A DNA stretch of 64,000 nt from Chitinophagales bacterium (GTDB lineage Bacteria > Bacteroidota > Bacteroidia > Chitinophagales > CAIOSU01): positions 372,001-436,000 of the forward strand of contig BPHB01000002.1 of assembly GCA_026003335.1 (NCBI GenBank), written 5' to 3'. Position 1 is the stretch's first letter. Every line of letters starts with the position of its first letter. Below, one piece after another: positions 18,201-27,424 of the stretch. The notes under the pieces are model-generated. The model saw only the letters and a list, made by a program, of their open reading frames with translations, was not told the DNA's origin and searched no databases. The position numbers were made by a program, and so were the translations under genes.

Positions 18201-21200
18201 CCCGTGCATAATCTGCTTGGATTGCGGATGCACATATTCGTAATCCACGGTGAACTTCATGCGATGCAGCTTCCTGTACACTTTGAACTTACCCAGGTCA
18301 TTCATCTGCCCGTAGAGCACATCGACCTTAAACGTATCCGGAAAATATTCATCCGGAGGAATGATGATCAGGTCTTGCTTGATGCCGGAAGCTGCGGGGA
18401 AGGAAAAAACTTCCTTCATAGAAAAAGGATTTATCGTGAACAGGGGCTGTGTTTCCTTGAACGGACTGAAACCCAATTTCACATCTGAATGCACAGCAGC
18501 ACCGTTTTCATCAATTACTTCACCGCGCACATAAGCCATTGGTTTGAGAATAATATTGCCCCAGTTCTTCTGCTGGCCCATCTGCAATTGTTCGGAGGTT
18601 TTCATCACGGTTTCATATCCGTATTTTTCTACAATTGTGTTCCATGCTTTGTTGGGCGGAAGGTTGTTGAATTCAAAATATCCTGCATTGTCAGATTTTC
18701 CCTGCAGCTTGGTCTGGTCTTTCGTATCCCAGTTGAAAATGGTTGCTCCGGCAATTGGAGAATTTTCGTGCATCACTCTTCCAAATACACGCGGATAGTC
18801 AGGGTCCATAATCATTTGAAACGCATAGGTCTTTACTTCATATTCGCTGTTGAAAGTGATATTATAAATCGTCCCCCCGGGAGATGGGTAGGCGCCATAA
18901 GAGGAAGAAGTCATCGGATACTTTACATTGTCAAAATAATACATGAATTTGGGGTAAACCTCCAGCGCACTTTTGTAGTTTACTTCACCCTTTGTCTTTG
19001 AGGTTTCCAGAAACATGAAATAGTGGTCATCCTGATTGTATCCGTAGTGGCGCATCAGATTGGTGAAGATGCAATGGCCGGGCTCGTTGTTTTCGCTGGT
19101 GACACCTTTAGCTACTACATCCCAGTTGCCCAGGGTTCCCACAGCTACTTTCTCACTGAGATTTTGCCCTTCATTGAGCGGCACGTTGGCAGGCCGTTTC
19201 CCGGGCAAGCGAACCACATAGGCTTTCACGGCATCCAGCGGGTTACCCTGCCCATACTTCTGATCCTTTATTTTCGGATTGCTGATTACGCTTAAATCAA
19301 GATTGTAACTTTTGGCGTAGGATACCAACGTGCCCACATTTACCTGCTGCCACGGCTGCACGATAATATCATAGTCAGGACTGCAGTAATACTCATCTTC
19401 CACTACCACCCGGAAAACCCGGTACAAGTCGCCCGTCACACTTTTAGAAGGTACTTTGTGAGGCGGCCCGCCATACTTATCCGGTACTATGAAATAAGCC
19501 GTGTACTCAAAATTCTTTTGCACCAGGCCAGTGCTGTCCTGGCTGACAAAGGTGAATGTGAAGTTCCCATCCGCATCGGTATAGGTGGTTGCCACTACTT
19601 TATTCAGATCGGTAAACTGATTCAGAAAGGTTGAATACTCAGGCAGCACCCGCAGGCTGGAGTAGGTGGTTTTTGCATAATTCTGGTCCTTGCCTCCGGT
19701 TACCACGGCATCTTTCACCACATAGGTAACCACCAGGCTCACACGGGTATTTTTCAGCGGACGTGAGTTTACCGGATCCACCATGCCCACTAAAATATAT
19801 TGATCGGCAACCTGCATCTGCGAAAAGCTATTTTGATTGATTTGCGTTACCCCACCGCTGCCGGTACTCTTTTTCGGCAAACCATCAGGAGGAAAGGTAT
19901 ATTTCAGCCGGCCTGAGACTTTTGATATGGGGGCAAAAAACGGCTGACCGGGCACGGTAACAGGCAGGTCATTAATCGCATAATAGGTAGCACCAGCAGG
20001 TTCGGTTTCTTTCTGCGGCAGTTCTTCTTTCCCGTACTGAAACCAGCATACTTCGCTGCGTCCTCCGTTGGCGAAGCGCGCTTTGGAAACATCATCATGG
20101 GCAATGAGCTGAAAGGCATATTTCTTCCCTTTCTCCAACATGGATAATCCGGGGCCGTAAAGGAAAGTAACGCCTGTTACATCCTGTTCAAAGAAGGCAG
20201 GCGTGGTCGCTGTTTCCATTACTTCAGAGGGATTCATGGTGTTGGTGGGAAACTCCGCAATTTTCAGGGTATATACGGTGGTAGCAGGCGCACCGGGCGA
20301 TGGCGTCCACCCGAATAAAATGTTTGGCACCTCGGCATAATCAAAAACCTTCCCGCACTGTGGCCGCAGCAGCACGGGCGGCTGCAAATCGCGGATAGAA
20401 AAGGTGTTGCTGCATCCGTAAGGTGCGTCAGCTGATAATGCATTGCCATCGGCATCGTAAGCGACAAAACAGATCTGGTAATCACCTTCCGGCAAACCGG
20501 TATTCATGGTTTCAGCTTTACTGATGCCGGCAAACTGCAGATTGCTGAAATCAAAATACACTTCCAGGTCTAAACCAGATGCCGTATAGGGAACTCCGGC
20601 CTGCAGGCTAAGTAATGATGTTGGAACAAACCCGGGCATGGTGGTAATAGTCACTCCGTTATTTCCCTTCATCTGCATACGGAAATACACCTCCTTGTCG
20701 GCAGAGGAATGCAGCATCACCATGGTCTTGCCGGGATAATCTTCCAGCCGGGAAGTGAACGGTGGAACCACTCTCGTATTAAGGGTAAATGTCAGCACTG
20801 GTGCGGTGATGGAAAAGCTGGTGCATCCGGTAGGAGGAGCACCCGTGATGGGATCACCTGCTCCGCGCCACAGGCGGAAGCAAAGCTGATACTGTCCGGG
20901 GGGCAGTCCGGTTGTAGTGGCAGTTGCAGCCGTGATGCCGGTGAAAACCAGATTGGCCGCATTAAACAACTGGTCAAAGTCGGCCCCGTTGAGTATGAGC
21001 GGCTCATTCACATCAATCGGAGGCAACACCACCTGCAGATTGTTTACATCGGTTTGGATGCTGACGCCATTGTTGCCGGTGATGCTTACACTCAATAAAG
21101 GATCGTCCACATAATAATTTGAGTTAATGGTTACGGTTATATTGTCCTGCAGGTCATTCAGCGGTTCGGTGTAAGGCGGGATGATGACGGTCGTAATGGT

Positions 21201-21719
21201 GACCGTAGGCGGTGCAATGGAAAAGCTGGCGCAACCGGAAGGAGGTGCTCCGCTTACGGGATTGGCATCGGCATCCCACAAGCGAAAACAGACGGAGTAA
21301 TTTCCCGGAGGCAACCCGGTGTTGTAAACATCTATGGAACTGACATTGGTAAAATTCAGATTGCTGCGCAGAAACAAATCATTCAGGTCAGCGCCTGAGA
21401 GCGACTGCGGAACACCCTGAATGATGACAACAAAAAAAGGATTGTTGCTATTGCTCTCAATCAGCACGCCATTATCACCGGAGATGGTCATCTTCAATAT
21501 ATGATCTCCGTTGAGTGTGGCAGAAAAAATAGTTGTGGTGATATTGAATTTCAAATCCCCCAGCGGTACATTATAGGGCGGAGTAATTTGTGTGGTAACG
21601 GTTGCCTGCGCGAAAGAAGCAGCCGGCAGCATAAAGAGGCTGATTAACATGGTGCAGCAGGCCAACCTGAGGCAGGTGAGTGCACTACTTATTTTTGGGA
21701 ATGTTGAATGTGTAAGCAT
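15249..21719 (-). CDS. Giant TANFOR-domain surface protein (2156 aa)
   Basis: One of the two giant secreted proteins of the window. Signal peptide residues 1-38 (ends ASFAQA). Three tandem ~135-residue TANFOR-like repeats follow, roughly 40-175, 177-312 and 316-448. Each opens with a PPY/PPF-x3-L-x-D/Y segment, has GNNGV or GDNGV near its middle, LSGADLNDLF-like and LPPGNYSVCFRLWD strands, and ends GCxSFSI. Next come FnIII-like (FGWTPSPGAPATT-x-YTLKIAEF, ~455-560) and several carboxypeptidase-regulatory-like modules (FGRVMHENSPIAGATIF, GTVTAGPDHVPVEGARVFLDMG). The long C-terminal half has no family I recognise and no T9SS tail. The chosen start overlaps the end of the barrel gene by 35 bp; the internal Met24 would leave too short an export signal. 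Confidence 0.8.
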   Translation of the reverse strand: MLTHSTFPKISSALTCLRLACCTMLISLFMLPAASFAQATVTTQITPPYNVPLGDLKFNITTTIFSATLNGDHILKMTISGDNGVLIESNSNNPFFVVIIQGVPQSLSGADLNDLFLRSNLNFTNVSSIDVYNTGLPPGNYSVCFRLWDADANPVSGAPPSGCASFSIAPPTVTITTVIIPPYTEPLNDLQDNITVTINSNYYVDDPLLSVSITGNNGVSIQTDVNNLQVVLPPIDVNEPLILNGADFDQLFNAANLVFTGITAATATTTGLPPGQYQLCFRLWRGAGDPITGAPPTGCTSFSITAPVLTFTLNTRVVPPFTSRLEDYPGKTMVMLHSSADKEVYFRMQMKGNNGVTITTMPGFVPTSLLSLQAGVPYTASGLDLEVYFDFSNLQFAGISKAETMNTGLPEGDYQICFVAYDADGNALSADAPYGCSNTFSIRDLQPPVLLRPQCGKVFDYAEVPNILFGWTPSPGAPATTVYTLKIAEFPTNTMNPSEVMETATTPAFFEQDVTGVTFLYGPGLSMLEKGKKYAFQLIAHDDVSKARFANGGRSEVCWFQYGKEELPQKETEPAGATYYAINDLPVTVPGQPFFAPISKVSGRLKYTFPPDGLPKKSTGSGGVTQINQNSFSQMQVADQYILVGMVDPVNSRPLKNTRVSLVVTYVVKDAVVTGGKDQNYAKTTYSSLRVLPEYSTFLNQFTDLNKVVATTYTDADGNFTFTFVSQDSTGLVQKNFEYTAYFIVPDKYGGPPHKVPSKSVTGDLYRVFRVVVEDEYYCSPDYDIIVQPWQQVNVGTLVSYAKSYNLDLSVISNPKIKDQKYGQGNPLDAVKAYVVRLPGKRPANVPLNEGQNLSEKVAVGTLGNWDVVAKGVTSENNEPGHCIFTNLMRHYGYNQDDHYFMFLETSKTKGEVNYKSALEVYPKFMYYFDNVKYPMTSSSYGAYPSPGGTIYNITFNSEYEVKTYAFQMIMDPDYPRVFGRVMHENSPIAGATIFNWDTKDQTKLQGKSDNAGYFEFNNLPPNKAWNTIVEKYGYETVMKTSEQLQMGQQKNWGNIILKPMAYVRGEVIDENGAAVHSDVKLGFSPFKETQPLFTINPFSMKEVFSFPAASGIKQDLIIIPPDEYFPDTFKVDVLYGQMNDLGKFKVYRKLHRMKFTVDYEYVHPQSKQIMHGAIPGAKVKILDMVQVADQLGNVQFEFANASDYFLVEVIPPDGSEYVATSFWVHNPASKYPVSKYVYLQKGAVISGTVTAGPDHVPVEGARVFLDMGSGSNSITTFSKADGSYTLAGIPIGSGKQLIKATKAADESTTYIGESKEVALPTAQPVNFNLKIADVSLAKIWGMPVELESLEKLSSGEIKVSGAFVQLADNPNFQLENKDTRLSFSQVTLKSVSGKWEPVAASILTDGFYIKLKMFNAFRGKLMSSDPKNVLLSVYADTQKKGMLRGKVQVDQVAFDFVSTYLAFNQGTEMLLSEWGKTKPEVIAFRAPGVVYPKQKFGLVNSAGGDMKMKIHNFNAIANKDSSYIYEDNIALYAILSTAIPNMVPADLKIDAGKIIIKPNSITAFKKGDKLKFKLEKWDVIAEGWEYRKESGSLVSYKGMVVTGLVDVPVTYMEIKPTSLDLKYDIKSLSLSGVVPVQVMTQNPSKRFFGYDPVVGEDKKGHWVLTVLAEGDNPAAVASGLPGTPDKLYFGSFQVISNGETQFSGIKATPTFYNVMKMTVTSLTTYSDFFLLSGKNDLGIPGMPTDLGVTLRFRKVSGKPVLEIIPMKIEFNAKGGVSYSADVTPGAQTLDEKGFFTSGDIIVKDKGATLKIKGKLSRTPSFIRVDVDPKGQTIYFGSNSAKTKMTAVEGDMVVMNNAWDYFRFNGILEASKGVEQPAGKRTYFTAYGAINTELNKESIKVSNINTPFGVAQITFDLKTMALYGHIDINKVEIAGLVVDGGMDMRFEQKGWDFLGIADVTVPVIQTIKCGILFGNYPTANKDVLIPSKFTSLPEELKNGINGFFFTGYKSSPIELPNFDIDVAGIISAGISATGGLAAKVWMDFDSPQGATVLGVGAVALAEVELYIKSKLTCSSMDVGASLQAGFPAGTFNVTTKEIKLTGCNSFSVHGSVEQCADLGLCKGCWSDGYSKGFAVLLTVSTKDGFDFEISDGKCTN

Positions 21720-23382
21720 AACCCAGATCCAATTTTGTTTCGGTAAAAGAGGGAACAGATGCCAGATCCGAATTTTTTCTCTGCAGGCTGAAGGATAATT
21801 TAAACTGATGCTGCCTCAGTAATTTGTAGGAGGCATTCACGCGCACAATATGCACCGTACTCGACCTGACCTCATTATTAACTGTTGCCAGCCAGGAATA
21901 ATTAACTCCCGTATTAAGCTGATTTTTTAGAAAAGATTTGTTCACTCCGATAGTTGGTCCACAATACACCATTTCAAAAGAGGCAACATCATTTCGCGTC
22001 CAAGTAAATCCAGTCATCACGCTGAAAGCATGTTTCAGCAGCGAAAAAATGTAATTGGCAAAAACACTTTCCATATTGTAATCGCTGAAAACAGCGGTAA
22101 CATCATTGCGGTCGTTCAGTTTTGCATAGGTGCCTGTAATCGTAATGATGTTTGATGTTCTTGCATTCATGAACATCAGCACAGGCGTCAGCTGCACATT
22201 GTGGCTGATCTGTGAAATTTCATACAGGCTGTCCAGAGGCGTAGTGCCCTCCTTCTGCCGCACATCATAATTGGAATAACTACCATCAAGGCTGAATTTA
22301 TCATTAGGTTTAAGGGAAAAGCCCAGCATGCCCGCAATGCGGTGTGTCTTCACAGCTTTATCATTATCCAGGTCATCATACTGCAAGCCGATGCTGCCAT
22401 ACAGGCGAAGTTTTTTCTGCCACACCAGCACAGAAGGATCAAGGCTGAAGCGCATCAGGTCATCCTGAAAATAATAAGCGCCCATGCTGCGGTATCCCGG
22501 CTCTATGCGCCTGAAAAGAAATTTGACCGAAAATTTTTCTATGGCATATTCCAATGAGGATTTGATAGCAAGGTCAGAGCGCGTGCTGGCATTTTCGTTC
22601 AGCATGAAGGCCAATATTTTTAATCCCTTATAGTTGCCTGCGGGTTCGGAGATTCTGGTATCTGCGGTATAGAGGCTGTTGGCTATTTCCAGGTCAAAGG
22701 TGAAATGTTTGGCGAATTTCTGGTGGGTAATGAGCGCCAGGACTACATTCTCAGCCGGAGACAACGGATATGTAGCAGGAATAGAATCCAGAGAATTTTC
22801 TTTATCCCACCCTTTCAGCAATAGAATATCAAAAAAATTATCATCAGTTCCGTATCCGAGCTTAAAGCAATATGCCAGACGGGTAAAAGCAGGCGTGACA
22901 TAAAAACCGGACTTACTGCCCGGCTCTATTGCTTTTTTCAACCTTCCGTATAGAGCAGCGATACGAAACCTTTTGGGCGTCAATTCTACGCCCGCTGTTA
23001 AAATATTGTGACCGCCCAGTGAAAACTCAGACCAGGTGATGTTCTGAAATGCCAGATAAAGTTTTATCCAGCGATAAGATGGTGTAAAACCTATCCTATC
23101 AAGAGACTGCCTGAAATCCCGTTGCTGCTCAGTAATCAGGAAGCTAAATGGTATAGAAACCCCATACACAGAAACGGTAGGATTTCCCTGAATAATCCAT
23201 GAAAATGGCTTTCTGTAACTATTCTTGCCGGCTACATGAAAGTAGGAAGCGTTGGCGCTAACCTGACCGTTTAGTGAAAATGGCCGCTCGTTCTTAATAT
23301 TCTCAAGATTCTGCGCCAGTCCGCTGAACATGGGAGACAACATCAGAACAAGCATACCGCCCGTTAGGTAGGGGCTTCCCAT
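21685..23382 (-). CDS. Predicted outer-membrane beta-barrel protein, unknown function
   Basis: A 565-aa protein with signal peptide residues 1-23 (LMLSPMFSGLAQ). The mature part alternates polar and hydrophobic residues in many short strands with aromatic girdles (FSWIIQGNPTVSVYG, WIKLYLAFQNITW, YRLGYAYTFN-type C-terminal strand LGYAYTFNIP), typical of an outer-membrane barrel. No plug or carboxypeptidase-like N-domain is seen, so it is not a SusC or TonB receptor. The 3' end overlaps the TANFOR gene, and the fibronectin-III gene follows, so all three are probably one transcript. I infer that it could anchor or help to localise the giant protein; the family itself I do not recognise. Confidence 0.65.
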   Translation of the reverse strand: MGSPYLTGGMLVLMLSPMFSGLAQNLENIKNERPFSLNGQVSANASYFHVAGKNSYRKPFSWIIQGNPTVSVYGVSIPFSFLITEQQRDFRQSLDRIGFTPSYRWIKLYLAFQNITWSEFSLGGHNILTAGVELTPKRFRIAALYGRLKKAIEPGSKSGFYVTPAFTRLAYCFKLGYGTDDNFFDILLLKGWDKENSLDSIPATYPLSPAENVVLALITHQKFAKHFTFDLEIANSLYTADTRISEPAGNYKGLKILAFMLNENASTRSDLAIKSSLEYAIEKFSVKFLFRRIEPGYRSMGAYYFQDDLMRFSLDPSVLVWQKKLRLYGSIGLQYDDLDNDKAVKTHRIAGMLGFSLKPNDKFSLDGSYSNYDVRQKEGTTPLDSLYEISQISHNVQLTPVLMFMNARTSNIITITGTYAKLNDRNDVTAVFSDYNMESVFANYIFSLLKHAFSVMTGFTWTRNDVASFEMVYCGPTIGVNKSFLKNQLNTGVNYSWLATVNNEVRSSTVHIVRVNASYKLLRQHQFKLSFSLQRKNSDLASVPSFTETKLDLGYAYTFNIPKNK

Positions 23383-23407
23383 GGAGAATTAGTTGTTAAA
23401 TTTCAAA

Positions 23408-23438
23408 TGAAGGTAAAGAAAGAAAAACTTGAAACAAA
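23408..23438 (-). promoter_or_regulatory. Candidate promoter of the barrel-TANFOR-FnIII unit
   Basis: Read on the minus strand: TTTG (23438-23435), 19 bp spacer, TACCTTCA (23415-23408). The -33 element matches exactly and the -7 element partly (TAnnTTTG). The ATG at 23382 is 25 bp further on. Confidence 0.4.
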
Positions 23439-23493
23439 TGACTTTTATCCGAAGTTTTTACCAAGAGATTACAGCTAACTTGGACAAAAAGCC

Positions 23494-23925
23494 ATGAGCA
23501 AGTACTTATTCCTTTTTTGTGCCACAGGCTGCCTGGGCATCACTGCCGAAATTTTTTTCACGGCTGTTTATGACATTCTGCAGGGAAGGGCGGAGATTCC
23601 GCTCATGCTGAAAGGACAGTCCTATATCTGGATGTTTCCCATCTATGGATTGGCAGGCATTCTCTTCCCGCCAATAATAAAGCGCCTCAAGGAGTGGCAT
23701 GTGTTGCTGCGCATGTGCTTGTATGCTACCGGGATTTTAGCAGTGGAATTTATTACAGGATGGCTGCTTGATATCACCACCGGCCAGTGTCCATGGGAAT
23801 ACAAAGAAGGCTGGCACGTGCTGGGATATATCCGGATTGACTACTTTCCTTTATGGGCCCTGTTTGGATTGCTGGTAGAAAAAACGCTTCGCTATCTGAT
23901 GCGGCTTGAGATTCAACCCGAATAA
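23494..23925 (+). CDS. Small membrane protein, putative ABC-transporter type IV (PF06541-like)
   Basis: A 143-aa protein with about four transmembrane segments. It matches the pattern of the family called putative ABC-transporter type IV/CmpB: GITAEIFFTAVYD near the N-terminus, MFPIYGLAGILFPP, LAVEFITGWLLDITTGQCPWEY and YIRIDYFPLWALFGLLVE. The true function of this family is not established. The 3' end overlaps the end of the convergent acyltransferase gene by 13 bp. Confidence 0.7.
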   Translation: MSKYLFLFCATGCLGITAEIFFTAVYDILQGRAEIPLMLKGQSYIWMFPIYGLAGILFPPIIKRLKEWHVLLRMCLYATGILAVEFITGWLLDITTGQCPWEYKEGWHVLGYIRIDYFPLWALFGLLVEKTLRYLMRLEIQPE

Positions 23926-24683
23926 AGAATATCGTGCTTTACGATATGTTCCTTCATCAGGGTGTGCACCTTTTCTTTCAGCTCCGGGATGTCTTTCTCT
24001 TTCAACCCTTCGGTGGAAACCGGCTCCAGAAAATGACAGCCAAGCGGGCAATGATGGAGCAGCCACTCATCATTCGGATAAAGTCTGCGCGTGTTGAGCA
24101 GCACCATCGGAATCACCGGCAGCTGACACTCTATTGCCAGTCGGAATGCACCATCTTTAAAGGGCTGCAGCGGTTCCGGGGTACGATTGCGGGTACCCTC
24201 CGGAGCAATCAGTACTGAAATATTTTTACCAATGATCTCCCGCATCCTTTCCATACTCTGCCTGCGGCTTTCCGGATTGGAACGGTCAACCAGTATCAGC
24301 GCTTTTCTGAACATAAAGCCCATTACCGGCAAGCGGACAAGCTCTTTTTTGCCCAACGGACGATAGCGGTTTTTCATGGCAGCAGCAACGATGACAATGT
24401 CGGCAGTGGAACCATGATTCATCACAAATACATAAGAGCGGTTTTTCTCAATATGCTCCTCCCCCCTGATATCCAGCCGCACTCCGTTCAGGAAAGCCCA
24501 TGTCACCGCCCACGGACGATAACACTTATACATCAGGTCCACTCCCCTGCCGAGTGTGATAATGGCTACTACTATATGATAAACAAAAGCAATCAGCATG
24601 AGCAGGAAAAACGTGAGGTAAGCCCATATAGTAAAAGCAATCCGCAAAAAGAGCATAGCTGCAACCTTTATTATTGTTCTCAA
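23913..24683 (-). CDS. 1-acyl-sn-glycerol-3-phosphate acyltransferase (PlsC-like)
   Basis: A 256-aa membrane-associated acyltransferase transferring an acyl chain to a lysophospholipid (normally lysophosphatidic acid). An N-terminal hydrophobic segment (~residues 7-45) is followed by the catalytic NHGSTAD (H-x4-D) near residue 90 and the substrate-binding APEGTRNR block near residue 160, then LPVIPMVLLNTRRL. Both blocks are intact. It is divergent from the alpha/beta hydrolase (25 bp apart, shared promoter region). Substrate specificity is inferred from the family. Confidence 0.9.
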   Translation of the reverse strand: MRTIIKVAAMLFLRIAFTIWAYLTFFLLMLIAFVYHIVVAIITLGRGVDLMYKCYRPWAVTWAFLNGVRLDIRGEEHIEKNRSYVFVMNHGSTADIVIVAAAMKNRYRPLGKKELVRLPVMGFMFRKALILVDRSNPESRRQSMERMREIIGKNISVLIAPEGTRNRTPEPLQPFKDGAFRLAIECQLPVIPMVLLNTRRLYPNDEWLLHHCPLGCHFLEPVSTEGLKEKDIPELKEKVHTLMKEHIVKHDILYSG

Positions 24684-24708
24684 ATTACAATGATTAGATT
24701 TACTTTCC

Positions 24709-25584
24709 GTGAGGGATTTTGAACATCACTATGCGCAGGTAAACGGCATCCGGCTGCATTACGTAGCTGCCGGAAACGGACCGCTGGTCATTCTGCTCCA
24801 CGGATTTCCGGAATTCTGGTATGCCTGGCATAAGCAGCTCCCTGCGCTTGCCCGGCACTTCCGTGTCATCGCACCAGACTTGCGCGGCTATGGCGACAGT
24901 GATAAGCCGAAGGCAATCAGCAACTACTCCGCTAAGGTGATTGCCCGGGATATCGTTGAGCTCATCCATGCTTTGGGAGAAACCAAGGCGCATATTGTGG
25001 GTCATGACTGGGGCGGAGCTATCGCCTATATGATGGCTCAGCATTTCCCTCAATCTGTCAGCAAACTCATTGTATTGAATTGCCCGCTGCCGCAGTTATT
25101 GCTGAAAAGCTTTTTTACCAATTTCAGCCAGCTCAAAAAGAGCTGGTACATGTTTTTCTTTCAGCTGCCTCAGCTTCCGGAACGGTATATCGGTAAAGAT
25201 CTGCGGACGTTTTTTTACCGCGGGCTCCGGGGATGGGCGCATAACAAGGAAGCCTTCACCAAAGAAGATATTGAAGAATACGTAAAGGCCTATCAGAAGC
25301 CCTATGCCATCACCGGGGCTGTCAACTACTACCGGGCTGCGTTTCGTGACGGCCTGAAAAAAGAAATCCGAAGCATTACCCCTATACAGGCCGACACACT
25401 GGTAATCTGGGGTGAAGATGATAAAGCGCTGGGAAAAGAACTAACCTATGGAATGGAAAAGCATTTCCAAAACCATTTTGAGATAAAATATATTCCCGAT
25501 TGCAGCCACTGGGTGCAGCATGAATATCCCGATAAGGTGAATCAACTTATACTGAATTTTATCAAAAAAGAAACGGCCTCATAA
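24709..25584 (+). CDS. Alpha/beta hydrolase, epoxide-hydrolase-like
   Basis: A 291-aa alpha/beta hydrolase starting at GTG. The motifs HGFPEFWYAWH (oxyanion HGFP) and GHDWGGAIAY with nucleophile Asp100 identify the epoxide hydrolase/haloalkane dehalogenase branch, in which an Asp replaces Ser. The catalytic base is His267 in DCSHWVQHEYP, and the acid is probably the Asp in WGEDD near residue 240. The cap domain contains Tyr residues that could activate an epoxide. It is followed after 27 bp by an SDR gene, so a two-gene unit is likely. The physiological substrate is unknown. Confidence 0.88.
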   Translation: MRDFEHHYAQVNGIRLHYVAAGNGPLVILLHGFPEFWYAWHKQLPALARHFRVIAPDLRGYGDSDKPKAISNYSAKVIARDIVELIHALGETKAHIVGHDWGGAIAYMMAQHFPQSVSKLIVLNCPLPQLLLKSFFTNFSQLKKSWYMFFFQLPQLPERYIGKDLRTFFYRGLRGWAHNKEAFTKEDIEEYVKAYQKPYAITGAVNYYRAAFRDGLKKEIRSITPIQADTLVIWGEDDKALGKELTYGMEKHFQNHFEIKYIPDCSHWVQHEYPDKVNQLILNFIKKETAS

Positions 25585-25611
25585 TCTGCTATCGGCCAAC
25601 AACCTCCGGCT

Positions 25612-26403
25612 ATGACATACCAAGACAAAATCGTATGGATTACGGGAGCTTCCTCAGGGATAGGAGAAGCAGTAGCTCGTGTGTTTGCTGCCGAAGGAGC
25701 GCATATCATCATTTCGGCAAGAAGAGAAAAAGAATTGAAACGCGTGCAAGCGGCCTGCCCCGACACCTCCAGAGTGACAGTTGTCCCGCTTGACATAGCG
25801 GATTATAAAAATATTGCCGGCATCGTAACACCCGTTATTGAAAACCTGGGCAGGATTGATCTGCTGTTCAACAATGCCGGCATCAGCCAGCGATCCCTGG
25901 CAAAGGATACCTCCCTTGAAGTATATGAACGGATTATGCAGGTAAACTTCATGGGCACCATAGCCATGACCAAAGCCGTCTTGCCGTTCATGCTCCGGCA
26001 GCAATCCGGACACATAGCCGTGGTCACCAGTCTCACCGGTAAGTTCAGCACGCCCCTGCGCACCGGTTATGCCGCCTCCAAACACGCCCTTCACGGTTTC
26101 TTTGACGGATTACGTGCCGAAGTGTATCGGGATAATATAGCCGTAACGATCATCTGTCCGGGATTTGTGAAAACCCATGTTTCGGAAAACGCCCTCACCG
26201 CCGATGGCACCCCCCAGCGTAAAATGGATGACGCCATCCGCACCGGCATGGACCCTGATTACGTTGCCAAAAAGATACTGCGTGCTCTCAAAATGAGAGA
26301 AGAAGAGGTAATTATCGCTGGTCGGGAAAAATGGGGAGTATATATCAAGCGCTTCTTTCCGAGCCTGTTCTCCCATCTTATAAAAACCGCCAAAGTAACC
26401 TGA
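25612..26403 (+). CDS. Short-chain dehydrogenase/reductase
   Basis: A 263-aa classical SDR. The cofactor motif GASSGIGEA is at residues ~11-19, NNAGIS near 88, and the catalytic Tyr153-x3-Lys157 lies in GYAASKHALHGF, with the catalytic Ser in VVTSLTG. The sequence resembles DHRS7B-type membrane-linked reductases, but the substrate cannot be assigned. The basic residue in SARREKE after strand 2 favours NADP(H). It follows the epoxide-hydrolase-like gene closely and is probably co-transcribed with it. Confidence 0.9.
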   Translation: MTYQDKIVWITGASSGIGEAVARVFAAEGAHIIISARREKELKRVQAACPDTSRVTVVPLDIADYKNIAGIVTPVIENLGRIDLLFNNAGISQRSLAKDTSLEVYERIMQVNFMGTIAMTKAVLPFMLRQQSGHIAVVTSLTGKFSTPLRTGYAASKHALHGFFDGLRAEVYRDNIAVTIICPGFVKTHVSENALTADGTPQRKMDDAIRTGMDPDYVAKKILRALKMREEEVIIAGREKWGVYIKRFFPSLFSHLIKTAKVT

Positions 26404-26527
26404 TATTCAGCACACTACGATGCAGAATCAAGTCCATTGATCCAACAATACCCTACTGCTTTATTCATCCACGCCAGGATTTGGCAAGCCTTTTGAATCT
26501 ACAGTGCCAAAAGAAATTTACACACCT

Positions 26528-27400
26528 ATGAGAACACATCTTCAAAATCCGAAAGTTCTGGCTGGTGCTGCAACCCTCCTGTTCGTATTGTCCATCGTGG
26601 GTACGGGCATTTTGTATAATCAGAATCAGACCTTAAGCGAACTCCTAGCCGGAGAAAAAGCGCTCACCGAAAAACTGACCGCAGAGCAAAACCGACTGCT
26701 CCAGGACATTGAAACACATAAAAACCAGCTCAAACAAATTAAAACTGAAAAAAAAGAGGTGGAACAACTTCTGGCGTCAGCTAACGAACAGCTAAGTAAA
26801 AAAGAAGAGGCACTCCAGAAGATGAGCCGTGAAAATAAAAATATCAAAACGCAACTTACAGAGCTCCAAAAGATACGTGAGGAGATGAACAAAGAAATGA
26901 CACATCTGAAACTGACCATTCAGACACTGCAGGATGAAAATAACAGATTGACTAGAGAAAATACATCCCTGCAGGCTGAACTGAACAAGTTAAAGGAAAA
27001 GCTGGAGATGACCCTTCCCCGTGCCAACAATTTCAGAGTGGAAGTTTTTCGTAAAAGGAAAGATAAACTTACCGTCAGTGCCAAAAAGGTGCATACCGTT
27101 AGTGTGACCTTTGACCACAATCTGGCTCCACTGGCATCTTTAGGCAATCAGGAAGTATTTGTGGTACTCAAAGATAAAAATGGCAAAGTGCTGAAATCTG
27201 ACAAGAGCGGTAAAACATCTGTTCAGATAGAGGGCGCACAGAAAGAATTGGAATACACTACCTTTGAAACCATACAATCCGGCAAAACCATGACCATACG
27301 TTTTATGCCGGAAGAAGAACTATCAGCAGATATTTACACGGTAGATGTATATACCAAAGATAATTACCTGGGCAGCGTGAAATTCAGGCTTTCCAGATAA
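26528..27400 (+). CDS. Membrane-anchored coiled-coil protein, unknown function
   Basis: A 290-aa protein. Residues ~9-26 (VLAGAATLLFVLSIVGTGIL) make one membrane anchor; residues ~35-160 form a long heptad-rich coiled coil; residues ~165-290 are a beta-rich domain (FRVEVFRKRKDKLTV, KKVHTVSVTFDHN, YTVDVYTKDNYLGSVKFRLS). I chose the ATG at 26528 over a GTG at 26504. The family is common in Bacteroidota and has no assigned function. A terminator follows directly, so it is probably a single-gene unit. Confidence 0.7.
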   Translation: MRTHLQNPKVLAGAATLLFVLSIVGTGILYNQNQTLSELLAGEKALTEKLTAEQNRLLQDIETHKNQLKQIKTEKKEVEQLLASANEQLSKKEEALQKMSRENKNIKTQLTELQKIREEMNKEMTHLKLTIQTLQDENNRLTRENTSLQAELNKLKEKLEMTLPRANNFRVEVFRKRKDKLTVSAKKVHTVSVTFDHNLAPLASLGNQEVFVVLKDKNGKVLKSDKSGKTSVQIEGAQKELEYTTFETIQSGKTMTIRFMPEEELSADIYTVDVYTKDNYLGSVKFRLSR

Positions 27401-27424
27401 AAGAAAACAGGGCAGAGGATGAAG

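Noticed and set aside
18489-19001. 170-aa + strand frame inside the TANFOR gene
   Set aside because: A shadow frame opposite a long, well-supported gene; no family features.
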